Shown: positions 37,441-48,258, numbered from the stretch's first letter. The stretch: DNA of 64,000 bases from Sipunculus nudus (GCA_026874595.1 CM049320.1:2203501-2267500); one strand, 5' to 3'. Numbers and translations are program-made. Notes: generated by a model not told the origin, from the sequence alone.

Positions 37441-38667
37441 TAACATTAATCACTTTTGCAGTAAAATAAGGGTCATGCACATCTTGTCAAATCTCCAATA
37501 TCTCAGGAACTATGGAAGATTCAAGTCTATGATTTTAAACATTAGGTATTAACTTCAATGACAATCAATTAATGTATAATGTGATCCAAGAATATCAGGG
37601 TATTTTTTTAAAATCTGTTAATTGTCAGGTATATTTGTTTTAAGTTTGTTGATTTGATATGGAATTTGATTTGATGGTTGTTAGTCCTTTTCTGTATGTA
37701 AGAACCATACACAGCCCTCCACCTTCCATGTGGTCTGTAAAAATGTAAACTTGTTTCTGTGTGCTAGGATTTTATAGCTCAGCTGACAAAAAGTCATCTA
37801 AGGTGTAGGAATGGTGCCTTGTCTGTTGTCTGTCGAGGCATCCGGCTGTCCATTATCAGGACACAGGTCATAACTGCTAATCCTAGAAACTTGTAACTGA
37901 ATATCCAGGAGGTTAATAAAAAATCTCCTTGGAAACCTGAAATTAGGTCTATATGACCTATATCCTCCAAGCTATGGTCACAAGTACCCCCCAGATTAAT
38001 AAAATATTTGATACAAACCTCCAGTATCTTGAAAACAAATACATGGATTGCCATGAATCTTGCCTTGAATAGATCTCCGGAGCAGTGGAGAGTGCCTCAT
38101 TTAGTTATTATAACTATTTATACAATCCATGTGAAATAAATAAATTTAAGTCTAATATTGACCATGACTAGTTATGTCAGTTGCTGAAAACTGGTGGCGC
38201 AACCTGTATTTTTTCTAATTTTTACAATTTTTTTTTGTTTTTGAGAAAATCAAATGACAGAAATTATGTCAGTTTCTTGACTGTGGTTTTATCCAGTGTC
38301 CTGAAACCCAGTGGTTTATTGATTAGATTGGCTTCTTCATTTCCTGAAGACTGGTGGCACCACCTGTATTTTTTTCAATTTATATGAATTTTTTTCTTTT
38401 TTTTTTTTGAGACTGCCAAATAATATGTACAATATCAGATTCACAACTGTTGATGAATCTGTGTCCTGTAACCTAAGTAGAGAGGGTCCAGCTCAGTTAG
38501 CGGACGCCCTATATAAACCATCCTGTCCGTCAGTCCGTTTGTCTTTCTGTATGTCCATCAAATTTGTTTCCTGATGATACTCCAGTTCGGATTGACTTAT
38601 GGATTTCAACCTTGACTTATATATGGCCCACCTCTAACGCAAGAACTATATTGATTTTGGGGTCATG

Positions 38668-38686
38668 AGGTCAAAGGTCAAGGTCA
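38668..38686 (+). promoter_or_regulatory. DR1-type nuclear receptor half-site cluster in repeat D
   Basis: The sequence AGGTCAAAGGTCAAGGTCA is a perfect DR1 (two AGGTCA half-sites with one spacer base) with a third half-site abutting. It also includes TCAAGGTCA, the extended monomer site of NR5A/ERR-type receptors. The repeat carries the same block at 39078-39096 and 46575-46593, a DR1 at 39375-39387 and near-matches at 46401 and 46719. The motif is seen; binding is not shown. Confidence 0.35.
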
Positions 38687-39077
38687 CAAGACCCACTCTT
38701 TTTTAAAGATTGTGTATGCATTTTAGGCCAAATATTTCATCCCAAACCTTCCATCTTGCACATATAGCTGACCTGCCAATAGGGAAAGAACCTGATTGAT
38801 TTCAGGGTCACAGGGAAAAAGGTCAAGGTCACAGGGGCCATCCATCCACATATTTGTGTCCAGATGATAATGCCAGTATGGTTTCAGTTTTGACTTATAT
38901 ATGACCCACAAATAATGTAAGAACCCTATTGATTTGGGGTCATGAGGTCAATGTCACAGGACAAACTTCTTTAAAAAGATTGTGGATTTAAAGCCAAACT
39001 TCTCATCCCAAAACTTCCACCTTTGGTATATTGCTCACCTGCCAAAAGTTGAAATACTTGTGGATTTTGGGATCACA

Positions 39078-39096
39078 AGGTCAAAGGTCAAGGTCA
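39078..39096 (+). promoter_or_regulatory. DR1-type half-site cluster, second copy
   Basis: Identical AGGTCA-A-AGGTCA-AGGTCA block in the next D unit, about 410 bp after the first and about 600 bp upstream of the host exon. Confidence 0.35.
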
Positions 39097-39687
39097 CAGG
39101 GGCCATCTATCCACATATTAGTTTCCAGATGATAACACCAGTTTGGATTGAAACTTGGGTATCAAACTTGACTTAATTGTATATAGCCCACCACCAATGA
39201 AAGAACTCTGTCGATTCTGGTATTATGAGATCAAAGGTGAAGCTCACAGGAACCCCTACTTTAGAAAGATTGTGGATGCATTTTTAGCCAAACCTTTCAT
39301 TGCAAACCTTCAGTCTTCCACATGTGGTGCACCTGCCAATAGGGAAAGTTTTTTTTTTTTATTTTGGGGTCACTAGGTCAAAGGTCAAGGTTACAGGGCC
39401 CATCAATTCACAAATTAGTTTATGGATCATAACTCCAGTTTTGGTAGCAAGTTTGGCTTCAATCTGATCACAGGACCCATATTTTGAAAAAGCTCATAAA
39501 CATATCCTTTAAGACAAATTCAGTTGAGCAGTGAGACCCATAGGTCCCTAGTTAAATTACTCTGATAGACAACATCAGCTGAGCACCAATGGGTCCCTCG
39601 CTGAGCCGGCTTTGAATTATTTTGATTACCTGGTACCTGTACCAGCTTATAGAATTATTTTTATATAATTTTATCTTTGTTTTACAG

Positions 39688-39798
39688 CAGGATGTAGAAC
39701 CATCACCACTCCCCTATTCTCAGCTCATGGAAGACTACCCGAGGTTCCCTGACATCCATGACCTTGACCAATCTGCATTCCATCCTAGACTTATTTTG
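39688..39798 (+). CDS. Internal exon of the unidentified + strand host protein
   Basis: A pyrimidine-rich acceptor (TTTGTTTTACAGCAG) gives a NAGNAG choice: the exon can start at 39688 or 39691, adding or dropping one Gln. The exon is open for 37 codons in phase 0, matching the phase-0 end of exon 1332-1467. It encodes an acidic, Pro-rich stretch (DVEPSPLPYSQLMEDYPRF...) ending HPRLIL. The donor TTG|GTAGGT at 39799 is good. A second donor four bases on (TAG|GTAATA) would leave one extra base and match the phase needed by the candidate exon at 42683. I do not recognise the protein. The three phase-linked exons together argue for a real gene. It lies at the edge of a run of repeats and homopolymer G. 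Confidence 0.65.
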
Positions 39799-39822
39799 GT
39801 AGGTAATATTTTAGTTTTTTTT

Positions 39823-39874
39823 GGGGGGGGGGAGGGGTGTGTAAAATTTTTGGCGGGGGGGGGGGGGGGGGGGG
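39823..39874 (+). repeat. Homopolymer G runs (G10 and G20) just after a splice donor
   Basis: G10 at 39823-39832, AGGGG, then G20 at 39855-39874, starting 24 bases after the donor at 39799. Potential G-quadruplex in the nascent RNA. Assembly length of such runs is unreliable. Confidence 0.85.
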
Positions 39875-39927
39875 ACTCACCTTATGTAGATTTTTGGGTA
39901 AGGGTGTCCTGGTCTGACTATGTCCTG

Positions 39928-40181
39928 GTTGTGTTATCAGTGTGGTCGTGATGTCAGGGTGGTTGTGTTATCAGGGTGGTCATGTTGTCAGGGTGGTCGG
40001 TTTTATCAGGGTGGTTGTGTTGTCAGGGTGGTCGTGTTATCAGGGTGGTCTTGTTGTCAGGGTGGTCGTGTTATCAGGGTGGTCATGTTATCAGGGTGGT
40101 CTTGTTGTCAGGGTGGTTGTGTTATCAGGGTGGTTGTGTTATCAGGGTGGTCTTGTTGTCAGGGTGGTCGTGTTATCAGGA
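39928..40181. repeat. 17-bp minisatellite, block 1
   Basis: About 15 units of 'gtggtcgtgttatcagg' with TCG/TTG and TTATC/TTGTC variants. Open frames in all three + frames (Val/Gly/Trp/Cys-rich) are artefacts. Confidence 0.95.
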
Positions 40182-40239
40182 GCTTTTTATGATGTTTTAC
40201 ATTAGTCCAGAACTAAAAAATGCTGTCGTCTTAGAGAGC

Positions 40240-40675
40240 GTGGTCATCATAGCGGGGTGGTCTTCATAGCAGGGTGGTCATCATAGTGGGTTTTGTTGTC
40301 ATAGCAGGTTGGTCATCATAGCAGGGTGGTCATCATAGCAGGTTGGTCGTCATAGCAGGGTGGTCATCATAGCAGGGTGGTCATCATAGCAGGGTGGTCA
40401 TCATAGTGGGTTTTGTTGTCATAGCAGGTTGGTCATCATAGCAGGGTGGTCATCATAGTGGGTTTTGTTGTCATAGCAGGTTGGTCATCATAGCAGGGTG
40501 GTCATCATAGCAGGGTGGTCATCATAGTAGGGTGGTCTTCATAGCAGGGTGGTCATCATAGCTGGGTGGTCATCATAGCAGGGTGGTCATCATAGCGGGG
40601 TGGTCTTCATAGCAGGGTGGTCATCATAGCAGGGTCTTCATCATAGTGCGGTGGTCTTCAGGCAAGATTTCACTG
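40240..40675. repeat. 17-bp minisatellite, block 2, ending in a pogo-like terminus
   Basis: About 25 units of 'gtggtcatcatagcagg', the same 17-bp length and the same GTGGTC...AGG frame as block 1, with a few 'gtgggttttgttgtcatagcaggt' variants. The array ends CTTCAGGCAAGATTTCACTG at 40675, matching the right end of the pogo-like MITEs (GGCAAGGTTTCACTG). So it probably expanded from the inside of such an element; the left terminus is not found. Confidence 0.85.
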
Positions 40676-40747
40676 TGTATTAAATTGATAGAATTGACAC
40701 TGGTGACTTCAGATGCATGAATAATATTGAAATAATAATAGCACGCA

Positions 40748-41085
40748 TGGTGGTGATGATGATACCAGTGAAGATGATGACAAAGGTCATGATGATGATA
40801 CATGTAGTAGTAGTAGTAGTAGTGGTGATGATGTCTCCAATGATGATGATGATATATATAGTAGTAGTAGTAGTGGTGATGATGTCTCCAATGATGATGA
40901 TGATATATATAGTAGTAGTAGTAGTAGTGGTGATGATGTCTCCAATGATTATGATGATATAAGTAGTAGTAGTAGTGGTGATGATGTTGCCAATGATTAT
41001 GATGATATATATATTTATATATAGTAGTAGTAAGTGATGGTGTCTCCAATGATGATGATGATATATATAGTAGTAGTGGTGCTTA
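40748..41085. repeat. Compound GAT/GTA repeat
   Basis: Alternating blocks of (GTA)n, GGTGATGATGTCTCCAAT, (GAT)n and ATATATA, with an overall unit near 60 bp, repeated about five times. His/Tyr-rich open frames on the - strand and Met/Val-rich ones on the + strand are artefacts. Confidence 0.9.
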
Positions 41086-42682
41086 AACTCATCATTCCAG
41101 TATTGTTAATTAGCCCTGCATGTTTGTTAAACCTGGGAACCTGGGCCATTAATAAGTGAATGAAAACATGGGTTATACAGTACCCCTCATTAAGGGCTGC
41201 CCGCATTGGGGAGGCTTGCATTTGTAAGAATACATGTTTCTAATAACACAGATGACCATCTATTTTGTTACCATTGTTTATAATTAGCTGGCTGTGTCAG
41301 TGACATCACTGTGTTATCTACCGGAGCTGCCTTCTCGGTTTTCTTCAGATTAAAATTTGATCCAGCCACACATTAGATATTGATTCCCTGCTGTCTCAAT
41401 TAAAGCCAGTGTCACCTGTGAAATTTAGAAAATTGCTGCATATTTGGTACATCTTTGTAACAGGCACATGTAGCCTATAGAATCCTGTTTATCATTGGAC
41501 TTTCACACCTGTAAGTTCAGCGTGTTTAGTTAATATTTTAGATAGTTAAGTAAGTGATGTTGGCACTACTATACTGAATGTAGATGACAATGCACTTGTT
41601 TAATTTTCATGTATATCATGTATATAGGGACTGATCAGATGAGATTATTCTAAAATGCTTTGATATCAGACTGTTGGGTATATGTAAGGATAACCCCTTT
41701 ATGGCAAGAGACAAAACCAAGTTTATAATCAAATCATTAGGGACAGAGGCCATTTACACCAGTACATTATGACCATGCAATTAATTAAATTAAGCCTAAG
41801 CAAAACATAGGATAAAAATGATATTTCCAAACCTTGACAGCAATATCTAGGTTCAGGCAGCCTTGAGTAGTCAATTAGGGAATAAAAAAGTATAAAAATA
41901 ACTGAATCTATTGTCAGATTTATAGGCTAGCAAACATTATATTGATAAAAGTTATTTGTTTGTCTCAAAATGCATAATGACATGTTTTATGATAACTTTT
42001 ATACACACAATCAATCAAGTTTTTATTATTTTTTTAATTTATTCAATGTGAGACTCGTAAATCTGTAAATTTAACCAGAAACAAGACTTTGTACCATTTA
42101 CAGTATTAAGAATGGAGTTTGGACTGCCCTAACCAGAGCTGTGTGGATAATTTGATGATCAAGGTATCTCTGACTGATGATACTGGGCTGACAACCCTGT
42201 AGGGACAGCGATATAAAGAAAAGATGGCCACCACACTGCCCTGGCTTTCCTAGTTCACAAACCCTCCTGTTAATGCATTCCCAATGGTGCCATCCATGTT
42301 TTGCTTGATTAAGAGAATTATATGGATCTGATGCGAAAGATACACATTGTCTCCAGCTAAAAGCCGTCGTCTTCTGAATCTGAGGCATCCCACCAGGAGC
42401 GGACAAAAGAAACTCATCAGAACATGTTGTACCTATACATTATGTCATTACTTAAACATTGCATGGTGTACAAATTGAAGGGAAGACCTTATGTTGCCAT
42501 ATCTGTTAATGATGTCCATCTTAAAACATTTATGTAATGAAAACTGGAGGAGAGAGATCAAAAGTAAGAAACCTCCAGCTATTGTCTAAATTAAAAAAAT
42601 TATCATTAAAAATTCAAATCTCAATCTGTGAATTTTTTTTAAAATATGTTACCTTATACTTGTTTGTGAATAATTCCGTTAG
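41086..42682. other. No gene seen; possible conserved non-coding stretch at 41090-41420
   Basis: The first 330 bp are GC-richer and repeat-free, with GTTAATTAGC, CCATTAATAAG and CTCATTAAGG homeodomain-like words. The rest is AT-rich. A 102-codon - strand open frame (42406-42098) has unusually even composition for this region, but I find no initiation context, splice pairing or recognisable domain. Confidence 0.25.
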
Positions 42683-42756
42683 GACTGCTTATGACAACAA
42701 CAAGTGCTCAGTCACAAACTGCTTGTATCAAAGAACAAATGCACGTATCCCCACAG
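42683..42756 (+). CDS. Candidate further exon of the + strand host gene
   Basis: An acceptor-like TTCCGTTAG at 42682 and a fair donor CACAG|GTAAAAG at 42757 bound 74 bp. Read with two leading bases, it is open for 24 codons (LLMTTTSAQSQTACIKEQMH...) and ends in phase 0. It needs one base from the exon before, which exon 39688 supplies only if its second donor (TAG|GTAATA at 39803) is used. A second frame is also open. Weak polypyrimidine tract; no homology known. Confidence 0.3.
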
Positions 42757-43137
42757 GTAAAAGGTTTTTGTGGTCAACGAGGTAACTGATTGTATTCTAG
42801 TCATGGCAAACTTGCATCAGGCGTTCTATAATATTCTAACACACTAATTCATGAATACTCTGGTCGGTTAAAAACCTAAAGGTTGAAACTTGATCCGATG
42901 TAATGTTTTATGAAAACCTGTACATTGTGTCATTGAGATACATTATGTAATTATTCTGATTTCCAGAAACATGTAATTCCATCATACCTGTTTTTTTTTT
43001 AATTAAGTCCACAATCAAAGAGTTTATTAATTTAACACAGATAAACACTTTTTTTTACATCCTCTGTTCATTGACTGACGGGAACGGAAGCTCTGTATCC
43101 TTTAAAACTCATGCTCTGTGATAAAATAAGTACAGAG
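42757..43137. other. No feature seen
   Basis: AT-rich sequence between the candidate exon and the 69-bp array. Confidence 0.4.
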
Positions 43138-45442
43138 ATACCTCTGTATTACAGACACCTTTCTGTACAGGATACCTGTCTATCATGGAAATCTCTCAAT
43201 TTGTGGATTCCTCTGTATTACAGAGACTTTTCTGTTCAGGACACCTGTCTATCATGGATATATCCCAATTTGTGGATTCCTCTGTATAACAGACACCTTT
43301 CTGTACAGGATACCTGTCTTTCATGGATATATCCCAATTTGTGGATTCCTCTGTATTACAGACACCTTTATGTACAGGATACCTGTCTATCATGGATATA
43401 TCCCAATTTGTGGATTCCTCTGTATTATGGACACCTTTCTGTTCAGGCCACCTGTCTATCATGGATATATCCCAATTTGTGGATTCTTCTGTATTACAGA
43501 CACCTAACTGTTCAGGACACCTGTCTATCATGGATATATCCCAGTTTGTGGATTCCCCTGTATTACGGACACCTTTCTGTACAGGATACCTGTCTATTAT
43601 GGATATATTCCAATTTGTGGATTCCTCTGTATTACAGACACCTTACTTTTCAGGACACCTGTATATCATGGATACATCCCAATTTGTGGATTCCTCTGTA
43701 TTACGGACACATTTCTGTACAGGATACCTGTCTATCAAGGATATATCCCAATTTGTGGATTCCTCTGTATTACAGACACCTTACTTTTCAGGACACCTGT
43801 CTATCATGGATATATCCCAATTTGTGGATTCCTTTGTATTACAGACACCTTTCTGTACAGGATACCTATATATGATAAATATATCCTAATTTGTGGATTC
43901 CTCTGTATTATGGACACCTTTCTGTACAGGATACCGGTCTATCATGGAAATCTCTCAATTTGTGGATTCCTCTGTATTACAGAGACGTTTCTGTTCATAA
44001 CACCTGTCTATCATGGATATATCCCAATTTTTGGAGTCCTCTGTATTACAGACACCTTTCTGTACAGGATACCTGTCTATCATGGAAATCTCTCAATTTG
44101 TGGATTCCTCTGTATTACAGACACCTTTCTGTTCAGGCCACCTGTCTATCATGGATATATCCCAATTTGTGGATTCCTCTGTATTACAGACACCTTTCTG
44201 TACAGGATACCTGTCTATCATGGAAATCTCTCAATTTGTGGATTCCTCTGTATTACCGAGACTTTTCTGTTCATGACACCTGTCTATCATGGATATATCC
44301 CAATTTGTGGATTCCTCTGTATTACAGACACCTAACTGTTCAGGACACCTGTCTATCATGGATATATCCCAGTTTGTGGATTCCTCTGTATTACAGACAC
44401 CTTTCTGTACAGGATACCTGTCTATCATGGAAATCTCTCAATTTGTGGATTCCTCTGTATTACAGAGACTTTTCTGTTCAGGATACCTGTCTATCATGGA
44501 TATATCCCAATTTGTGGATTCCTCTGTATTACAGACACCTTACTTTTCAGGACACCTGTCTATCATGGATATATCCCAATTTGTGGATTCCTCTGTATTA
44601 CAGACACCTTACTTTTCAGGACACCTGTCTGTCATTGATATCTCCCAGTTTGTGGTACCTCTGTATTACAGACACCGTTCTGTTCAGGATACCTGTCTAT
44701 CATGGACATCTCTCAATTTTTGTATTCCTCTGTATTACAGAGACTTTTCTGTTCAGGATACCTGTCTGTCATGGAAATCTCTCAATTTGTGGATTCCTCT
44801 GTATTACAGAGACTTTTCTGTTCAGGATACCTGTCTATCATGGAAATCTCTCAATTTTTGGATTCCTCTGTATTACAGACACCCTACTTTTTAGGACACC
44901 TGTCTGTCATTGATATGTCCCAGTTTGTGGTACCTCTGTATTACAGACACCTTTCTGTTCAGGATACCTGTCTATCATGGACATCTCTCAATTTTTGGAT
45001 TCCTCTGTGTTACAGAGACTTTTCTGTTCAGGATACCTGTCTATCATGGAAATCTCTCAATTTGTGGATTCCTCTGTATTACAGACACCTTTCTGTTCAG
45101 GACACCTGTCTATCATGGATATATCCCAATTTGTGGATTCCTCTGTATTACGGACACCTTTCTGTTCAGGACACCTGTCTGTCATGGATATATCCCAATT
45201 TGTGGATTCCTCTGTATTACGGACACCTTTCTTTTCAGGACACCTGTCTGCCATGGATATATCCCAATTTGTGGATTCCTCTGTATTACGGACACCTTTC
45301 TGTTCAGGACACCTGTCTGTCATGGATATATCCCAATTTGTGGATTCCTCTGTATTACAGACACCTTTCTGTTTAGGACACCTGTCTATCATGGATATAT
45401 CCCCGTTTGTGGATTCCTCTGTATTACAGTCACCTTCTGTTT
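43138..45442. repeat. 69-bp minisatellite, about 33 copies
   Basis: The unit runs 'ggatatatcccaatttgtgg' + 'attcctctgtattacagaca' + 'cctttctgtacaggatacct' + 'gtctatcat' (unit starts at 43256 and 43325). Two alternating subtypes exist, 'catggatatatcccaa' and 'catggaaatctctcaa', plus 'gagacttttctgttcag' variants. As 69 = 3 x 23, single units without a stop keep several frames open on both strands (up to 340 codons on +). Units with 'gtggtacctctg' near 44650 and 44930 are 68 bp and shift frames. I see no start context or conservation favouring one frame, so I treat it as non-coding. Confidence 0.93.
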
Positions 45443-47428
45443 AACAGGCACCTGCATTTTCCAGATACCTATGGTGTTTAGATATAAATGAACTGGTGAA
45501 TACAATTACAGACTACATAAAGTTTTGGGAAGAACTCTGTGTGGAAAGCAAAGAAATCAATTTTTTCCTAACAACAAACCTTGGGTATCAAAGATTTAAA
45601 CCAAAAATTAGTTGAAAGAGAAAGGCTTTTTGCGACAGAGATACCTATAAATGCAAGGAACTTAGGATTAAACTGGATTCTGAAATAAAAATGTGCAAAC
45701 AGCAGTATAAACAGATACTTGAGGGTATGTTTAATTCAAATAATTGTATCCCCAGACAAAGTCAGGATACTATGGTTTCACGATGGTCCTGCCTCCGCTG
45801 CAGAAAAATTTTGTGAGCGGGATAACTCAAAAAATATTTCACTGGTCTTTTTCAAACTTTACATTTGTATAGATATAGGTAAGAGAACAAAGCCTATTTA
45901 AAATGGGGTCATGACCTTTGCTAGGAGAGTGACCTTGACCTTGAATAGGTCCATCATTGCTAAAAATAACACAAATTCTTAAATATCTCAGGGAAGCTTG
46001 CATGGACTGGTCCAAAAATCAAAGTGACCAAAGATCTTGAATAGCCTTGTGATATGCCAGAAACTGGAGGGGCCACCTTTTATCCTTTTCTTGTTTTTAC
46101 ACCTTTTAATAACACCATAATTGCCACTTAACAGTACTGTGAGCATTATAAGTCAAAAACTAATGGACAGATTTCTTTCATATTATGAACATGTAGAGAG
46201 ATGGGTTATGGGATGAGGTCTGTTTTAATTTGGGTCATGACCTTTACCATGAGATTGGCCTTGACCTTTAATATTTTAATATTTGGTGAAAATCACACAC
46301 CTCTTATGATATCTCCAGTGTTGATAGCCATATGGATTTCAAACATGACTTATGTATGGCCTACCACTAAAGAAAGAACCCTATAGGTTCTAGGGTCATG
46401 AGGTCAAAGGTAAAGGTCACTGGACTCACATCTGTTAAGATATTGTGGATGCATTTTAAACCTAAACTTTTCATCCCAGGTCTTCCATCTTGAAATTCCA
46501 GCTTGGAATTATATATGGGTATCAAACTTGACTTACATATTGCTCATCAATAAAATAAGATTCCAATAATATTGAGGTCAAAGGTCAAGGTCACAGGACA
46601 AACATCTTTGAAAGATTGTGGATGCATTTTCAGCCAAACTTTTCATCTCAGACCTTTTCGCTTGCACATATGGTTCACCTGCCAGTAGAGGAAGACCTAT
46701 ATCCATTTTTAGGTCACAAGGTCAAAGGTGAAAGTCACAGGAGCCATCTGTCGAAAAAATTCATTTCCTGATGTCACTCCAGCTTGGATTGATACATGGG
46801 TTTCAAACTTGACATATATTTTCATCTATCTTGGAAAGTTTTCTCATTAACCATACAGGTAGCGCCACCTGAAAAATATTGTTTCTCAAGTTGATAGATG
46901 GAAGAAACCATAGTCGCTTGCTAAGTGTCAGTATATGCTGAAATATTAATTCAAGAGGCAATCCAAGAGATTTTTAATAATTTTTTTCCTTTTGAATAAT
47001 TCAACAAAATATAATTTAACCCATCAGTAGGCATAATTTGATAATATATGAAACAAATCATGGATAAATAAAGGTGCAATTTAAAATTGTGAATTCTGGA
47101 GTGTTATTTTTTAATGTATTTATTGCTTTGCAAATTTGAAAAAATATATTTAATAAAAAAAAAGAAATATATCTGTTTGCATAATGTGATGTTACCTGAT
47201 TAGATTAAGTATAAAAGTTGATGCAATTGAGATTTAAGAATCAATTTAAATATTCAGATATATATGATATACTGTAAATATTTAGTAAAATTTATAAACT
47301 TAAAAAAAAAATGACTGAACAAAAGAAAAAATAGGATCTAATGCAAAAATTTGTTCGTTATTTTCCTGTCTCAGTAGAATGGAAATTAAAGTTATTTGCT
47401 TTGTTTTCCATCCCTCTGCCTGTTTTTT
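45443..47428. repeat. Diverged C- and D-type repeat units; no gene
   Basis: 45785-46320 carries C-type phrases ('gtgagcgggataactcaaaaaa', 'atgccagaaactggaggggccacctttt') and 46308-46860 D-type phrases ('gacttatgtatggcc', 'ggtcatgaggtcaaaggt', 'cttccatcttg', 'ctccagcttggattga'), with DR1 blocks at 46575 and near-matches at 46401 and 46719. It is the same C-then-D order as at 38150-39480. 46861-47428 is plain AT-rich sequence. Confidence 0.5.
46575..46593 (+). promoter_or_regulatory. DR1-type half-site cluster in repeat D
   Basis: Perfect AGGTCA-A-AGGTCA-AGGTCA block, identical to those at 38668 and 39078 although the surrounding repeat is diverged. Confidence 0.35.
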
Positions 47429-47634
47429 ATGCCCCTGCAACAAATTGGCTGGGGCATATTATTCTAACCAATGTCCGTCACACCATACGTCCTTCCATCA
47501 TTCCGAAATCAAACAGTTGTACGGATTTTTTTTCGTAATGCCTGCAGATATTGGCCTGACTTTTGGTGTGTGAGCAGATAATGACCAGTTACAGATTGAG
47601 TGCTTGATTTGTCCCAGTTGACCTACGTTTGACC

Positions 47635-47638
47635 GTAT
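47635..47638. repeat. Target-site duplication, left copy (GTAT)
   Basis: GTAT directly precedes the TGTAGAG start of the left LTR and recurs at 54242-54245. The uninterrupted paralogous unit near 55670 reads 'gaccatatgacagatcctgaac', showing the empty site. Confidence 0.9.
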
Positions 47639-48244
47639 TGTAGAGGTCCCCCGATAAGTCAGGATGCAGCCGATAAATATAAAACGTTTATTTGTAGAAT
47701 ATAACTTGATACAGGCTTAACATTGATGGTATTTGATAATAATAAGTTGACAAGTATGAGCCGGACTTCCGAACGGCTCTCAGTCTGACCTTCAACTGCC
47801 TCGGCCTCGGCTCTCTACCAGCCGGCCGCTACCCTGATTGCAATTAGCAACTGAGAAGGCATCAGTACCTTGATAATTAGAGGAGGCGTGGACGTAACTA
47901 AAGGTATAGGAAGTAATCTTAATTAGAGTGTTGTGTCACCTCAAGCTGAGTGAACAGATTGTGGATGACACGTAACTAGAAGTATTGTTATGTAAACTGC
48001 ATGGGGTCTATGTCTATATACAATGTACGTTTCAATGTCGCATTAGTGTCAGCGTTTAAGTATGCCCGAATGATGTAATATACCTTATACAATGTGTTTG
48101 AATAACTTCTGGTCCTGACATTATGAATTACAACTAAATACTACACTAAAATATAACATTAAACTATATAGAATACATGCAAAATATTACATTAAAATAT
48201 AACATTAAAATATATAGAATACCTATAAGAGTTGATACTCTACA
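47639..48244 (-). repeat. 3' LTR of the Ty3/gypsy element (606 bp)
   Basis: It begins TGTAGAGG and ends CTCTACA. It is next to the polypurine tract, which makes it the 3' LTR in the element's orientation. Differences from the other LTR lie near 47644, 47653, 47717-47725 (two substitutions plus one indel), 47954, 47971, 48108 and 48191. Confidence 0.95.
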
Positions 48245-48258
48245 CATCTCCCCCATCT
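48245..48258 (-). other. Polypurine tract
   Basis: The - strand reads AGATGGGGGAGATG directly before the 3' LTR, the expected place and composition for the plus-strand DNA primer of an LTR element. Confidence 0.75.

Larger units (their letters stand above)
37776..39600 (+). mobile_element. Composite family A element(s) carrying C- and D-type units
   Basis: A 5' end, AGCTCAGCTGAC AAAA AGTCATCT, lies at 37776. A second 5'-like end (AGCTCAGTTAGCGG) lies at 38490, followed by 'gtccgtcagtccg'. Two 3' ends follow at 39519-39553 (CAGTTGAGCAGTGAGACCCATAGGTCCCTAG) and 39575-39600. Between them, 38150-38480 holds two C-type units ('gctgaaaactggtggc', 'cacctgtatttttt') and 38585-39480 about three diverged D-type units ('ctccagttcggattga', 'gacttatatatggccca', 'aggtcaaaggtcaaggtca', 'cttccatcttgcacatat'). 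This is best read as two nested or tandem copies. It is non-coding and stops 88 bp before the host exon at 39688. Confidence 0.5.

Noticed and set aside
39920-40269. Val/Gly/Trp/Cys-rich open frames
   Set aside because: They translate the 17-bp minisatellite in all three frames.
40624-41221. His/Tyr-rich open frame on the - strand and Met/Val-rich one on the + strand
   Set aside because: Translation of GAT/GTA trinucleotide repeats; both strands are open.
42098-42406. 102-codon - strand open frame
   Set aside because: The composition is suggestive, but there is no start context, splice pairing or known motif. Kept only as a note in the non-coding entry.
43111-45491. Long + and - strand open frames (up to 340 codons) in the 69-bp array
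   Set aside because: The period is 3 x 23, so frames stay open automatically. They overlap each other in several frames and on both strands, and 68-bp units and stops interrupt them.
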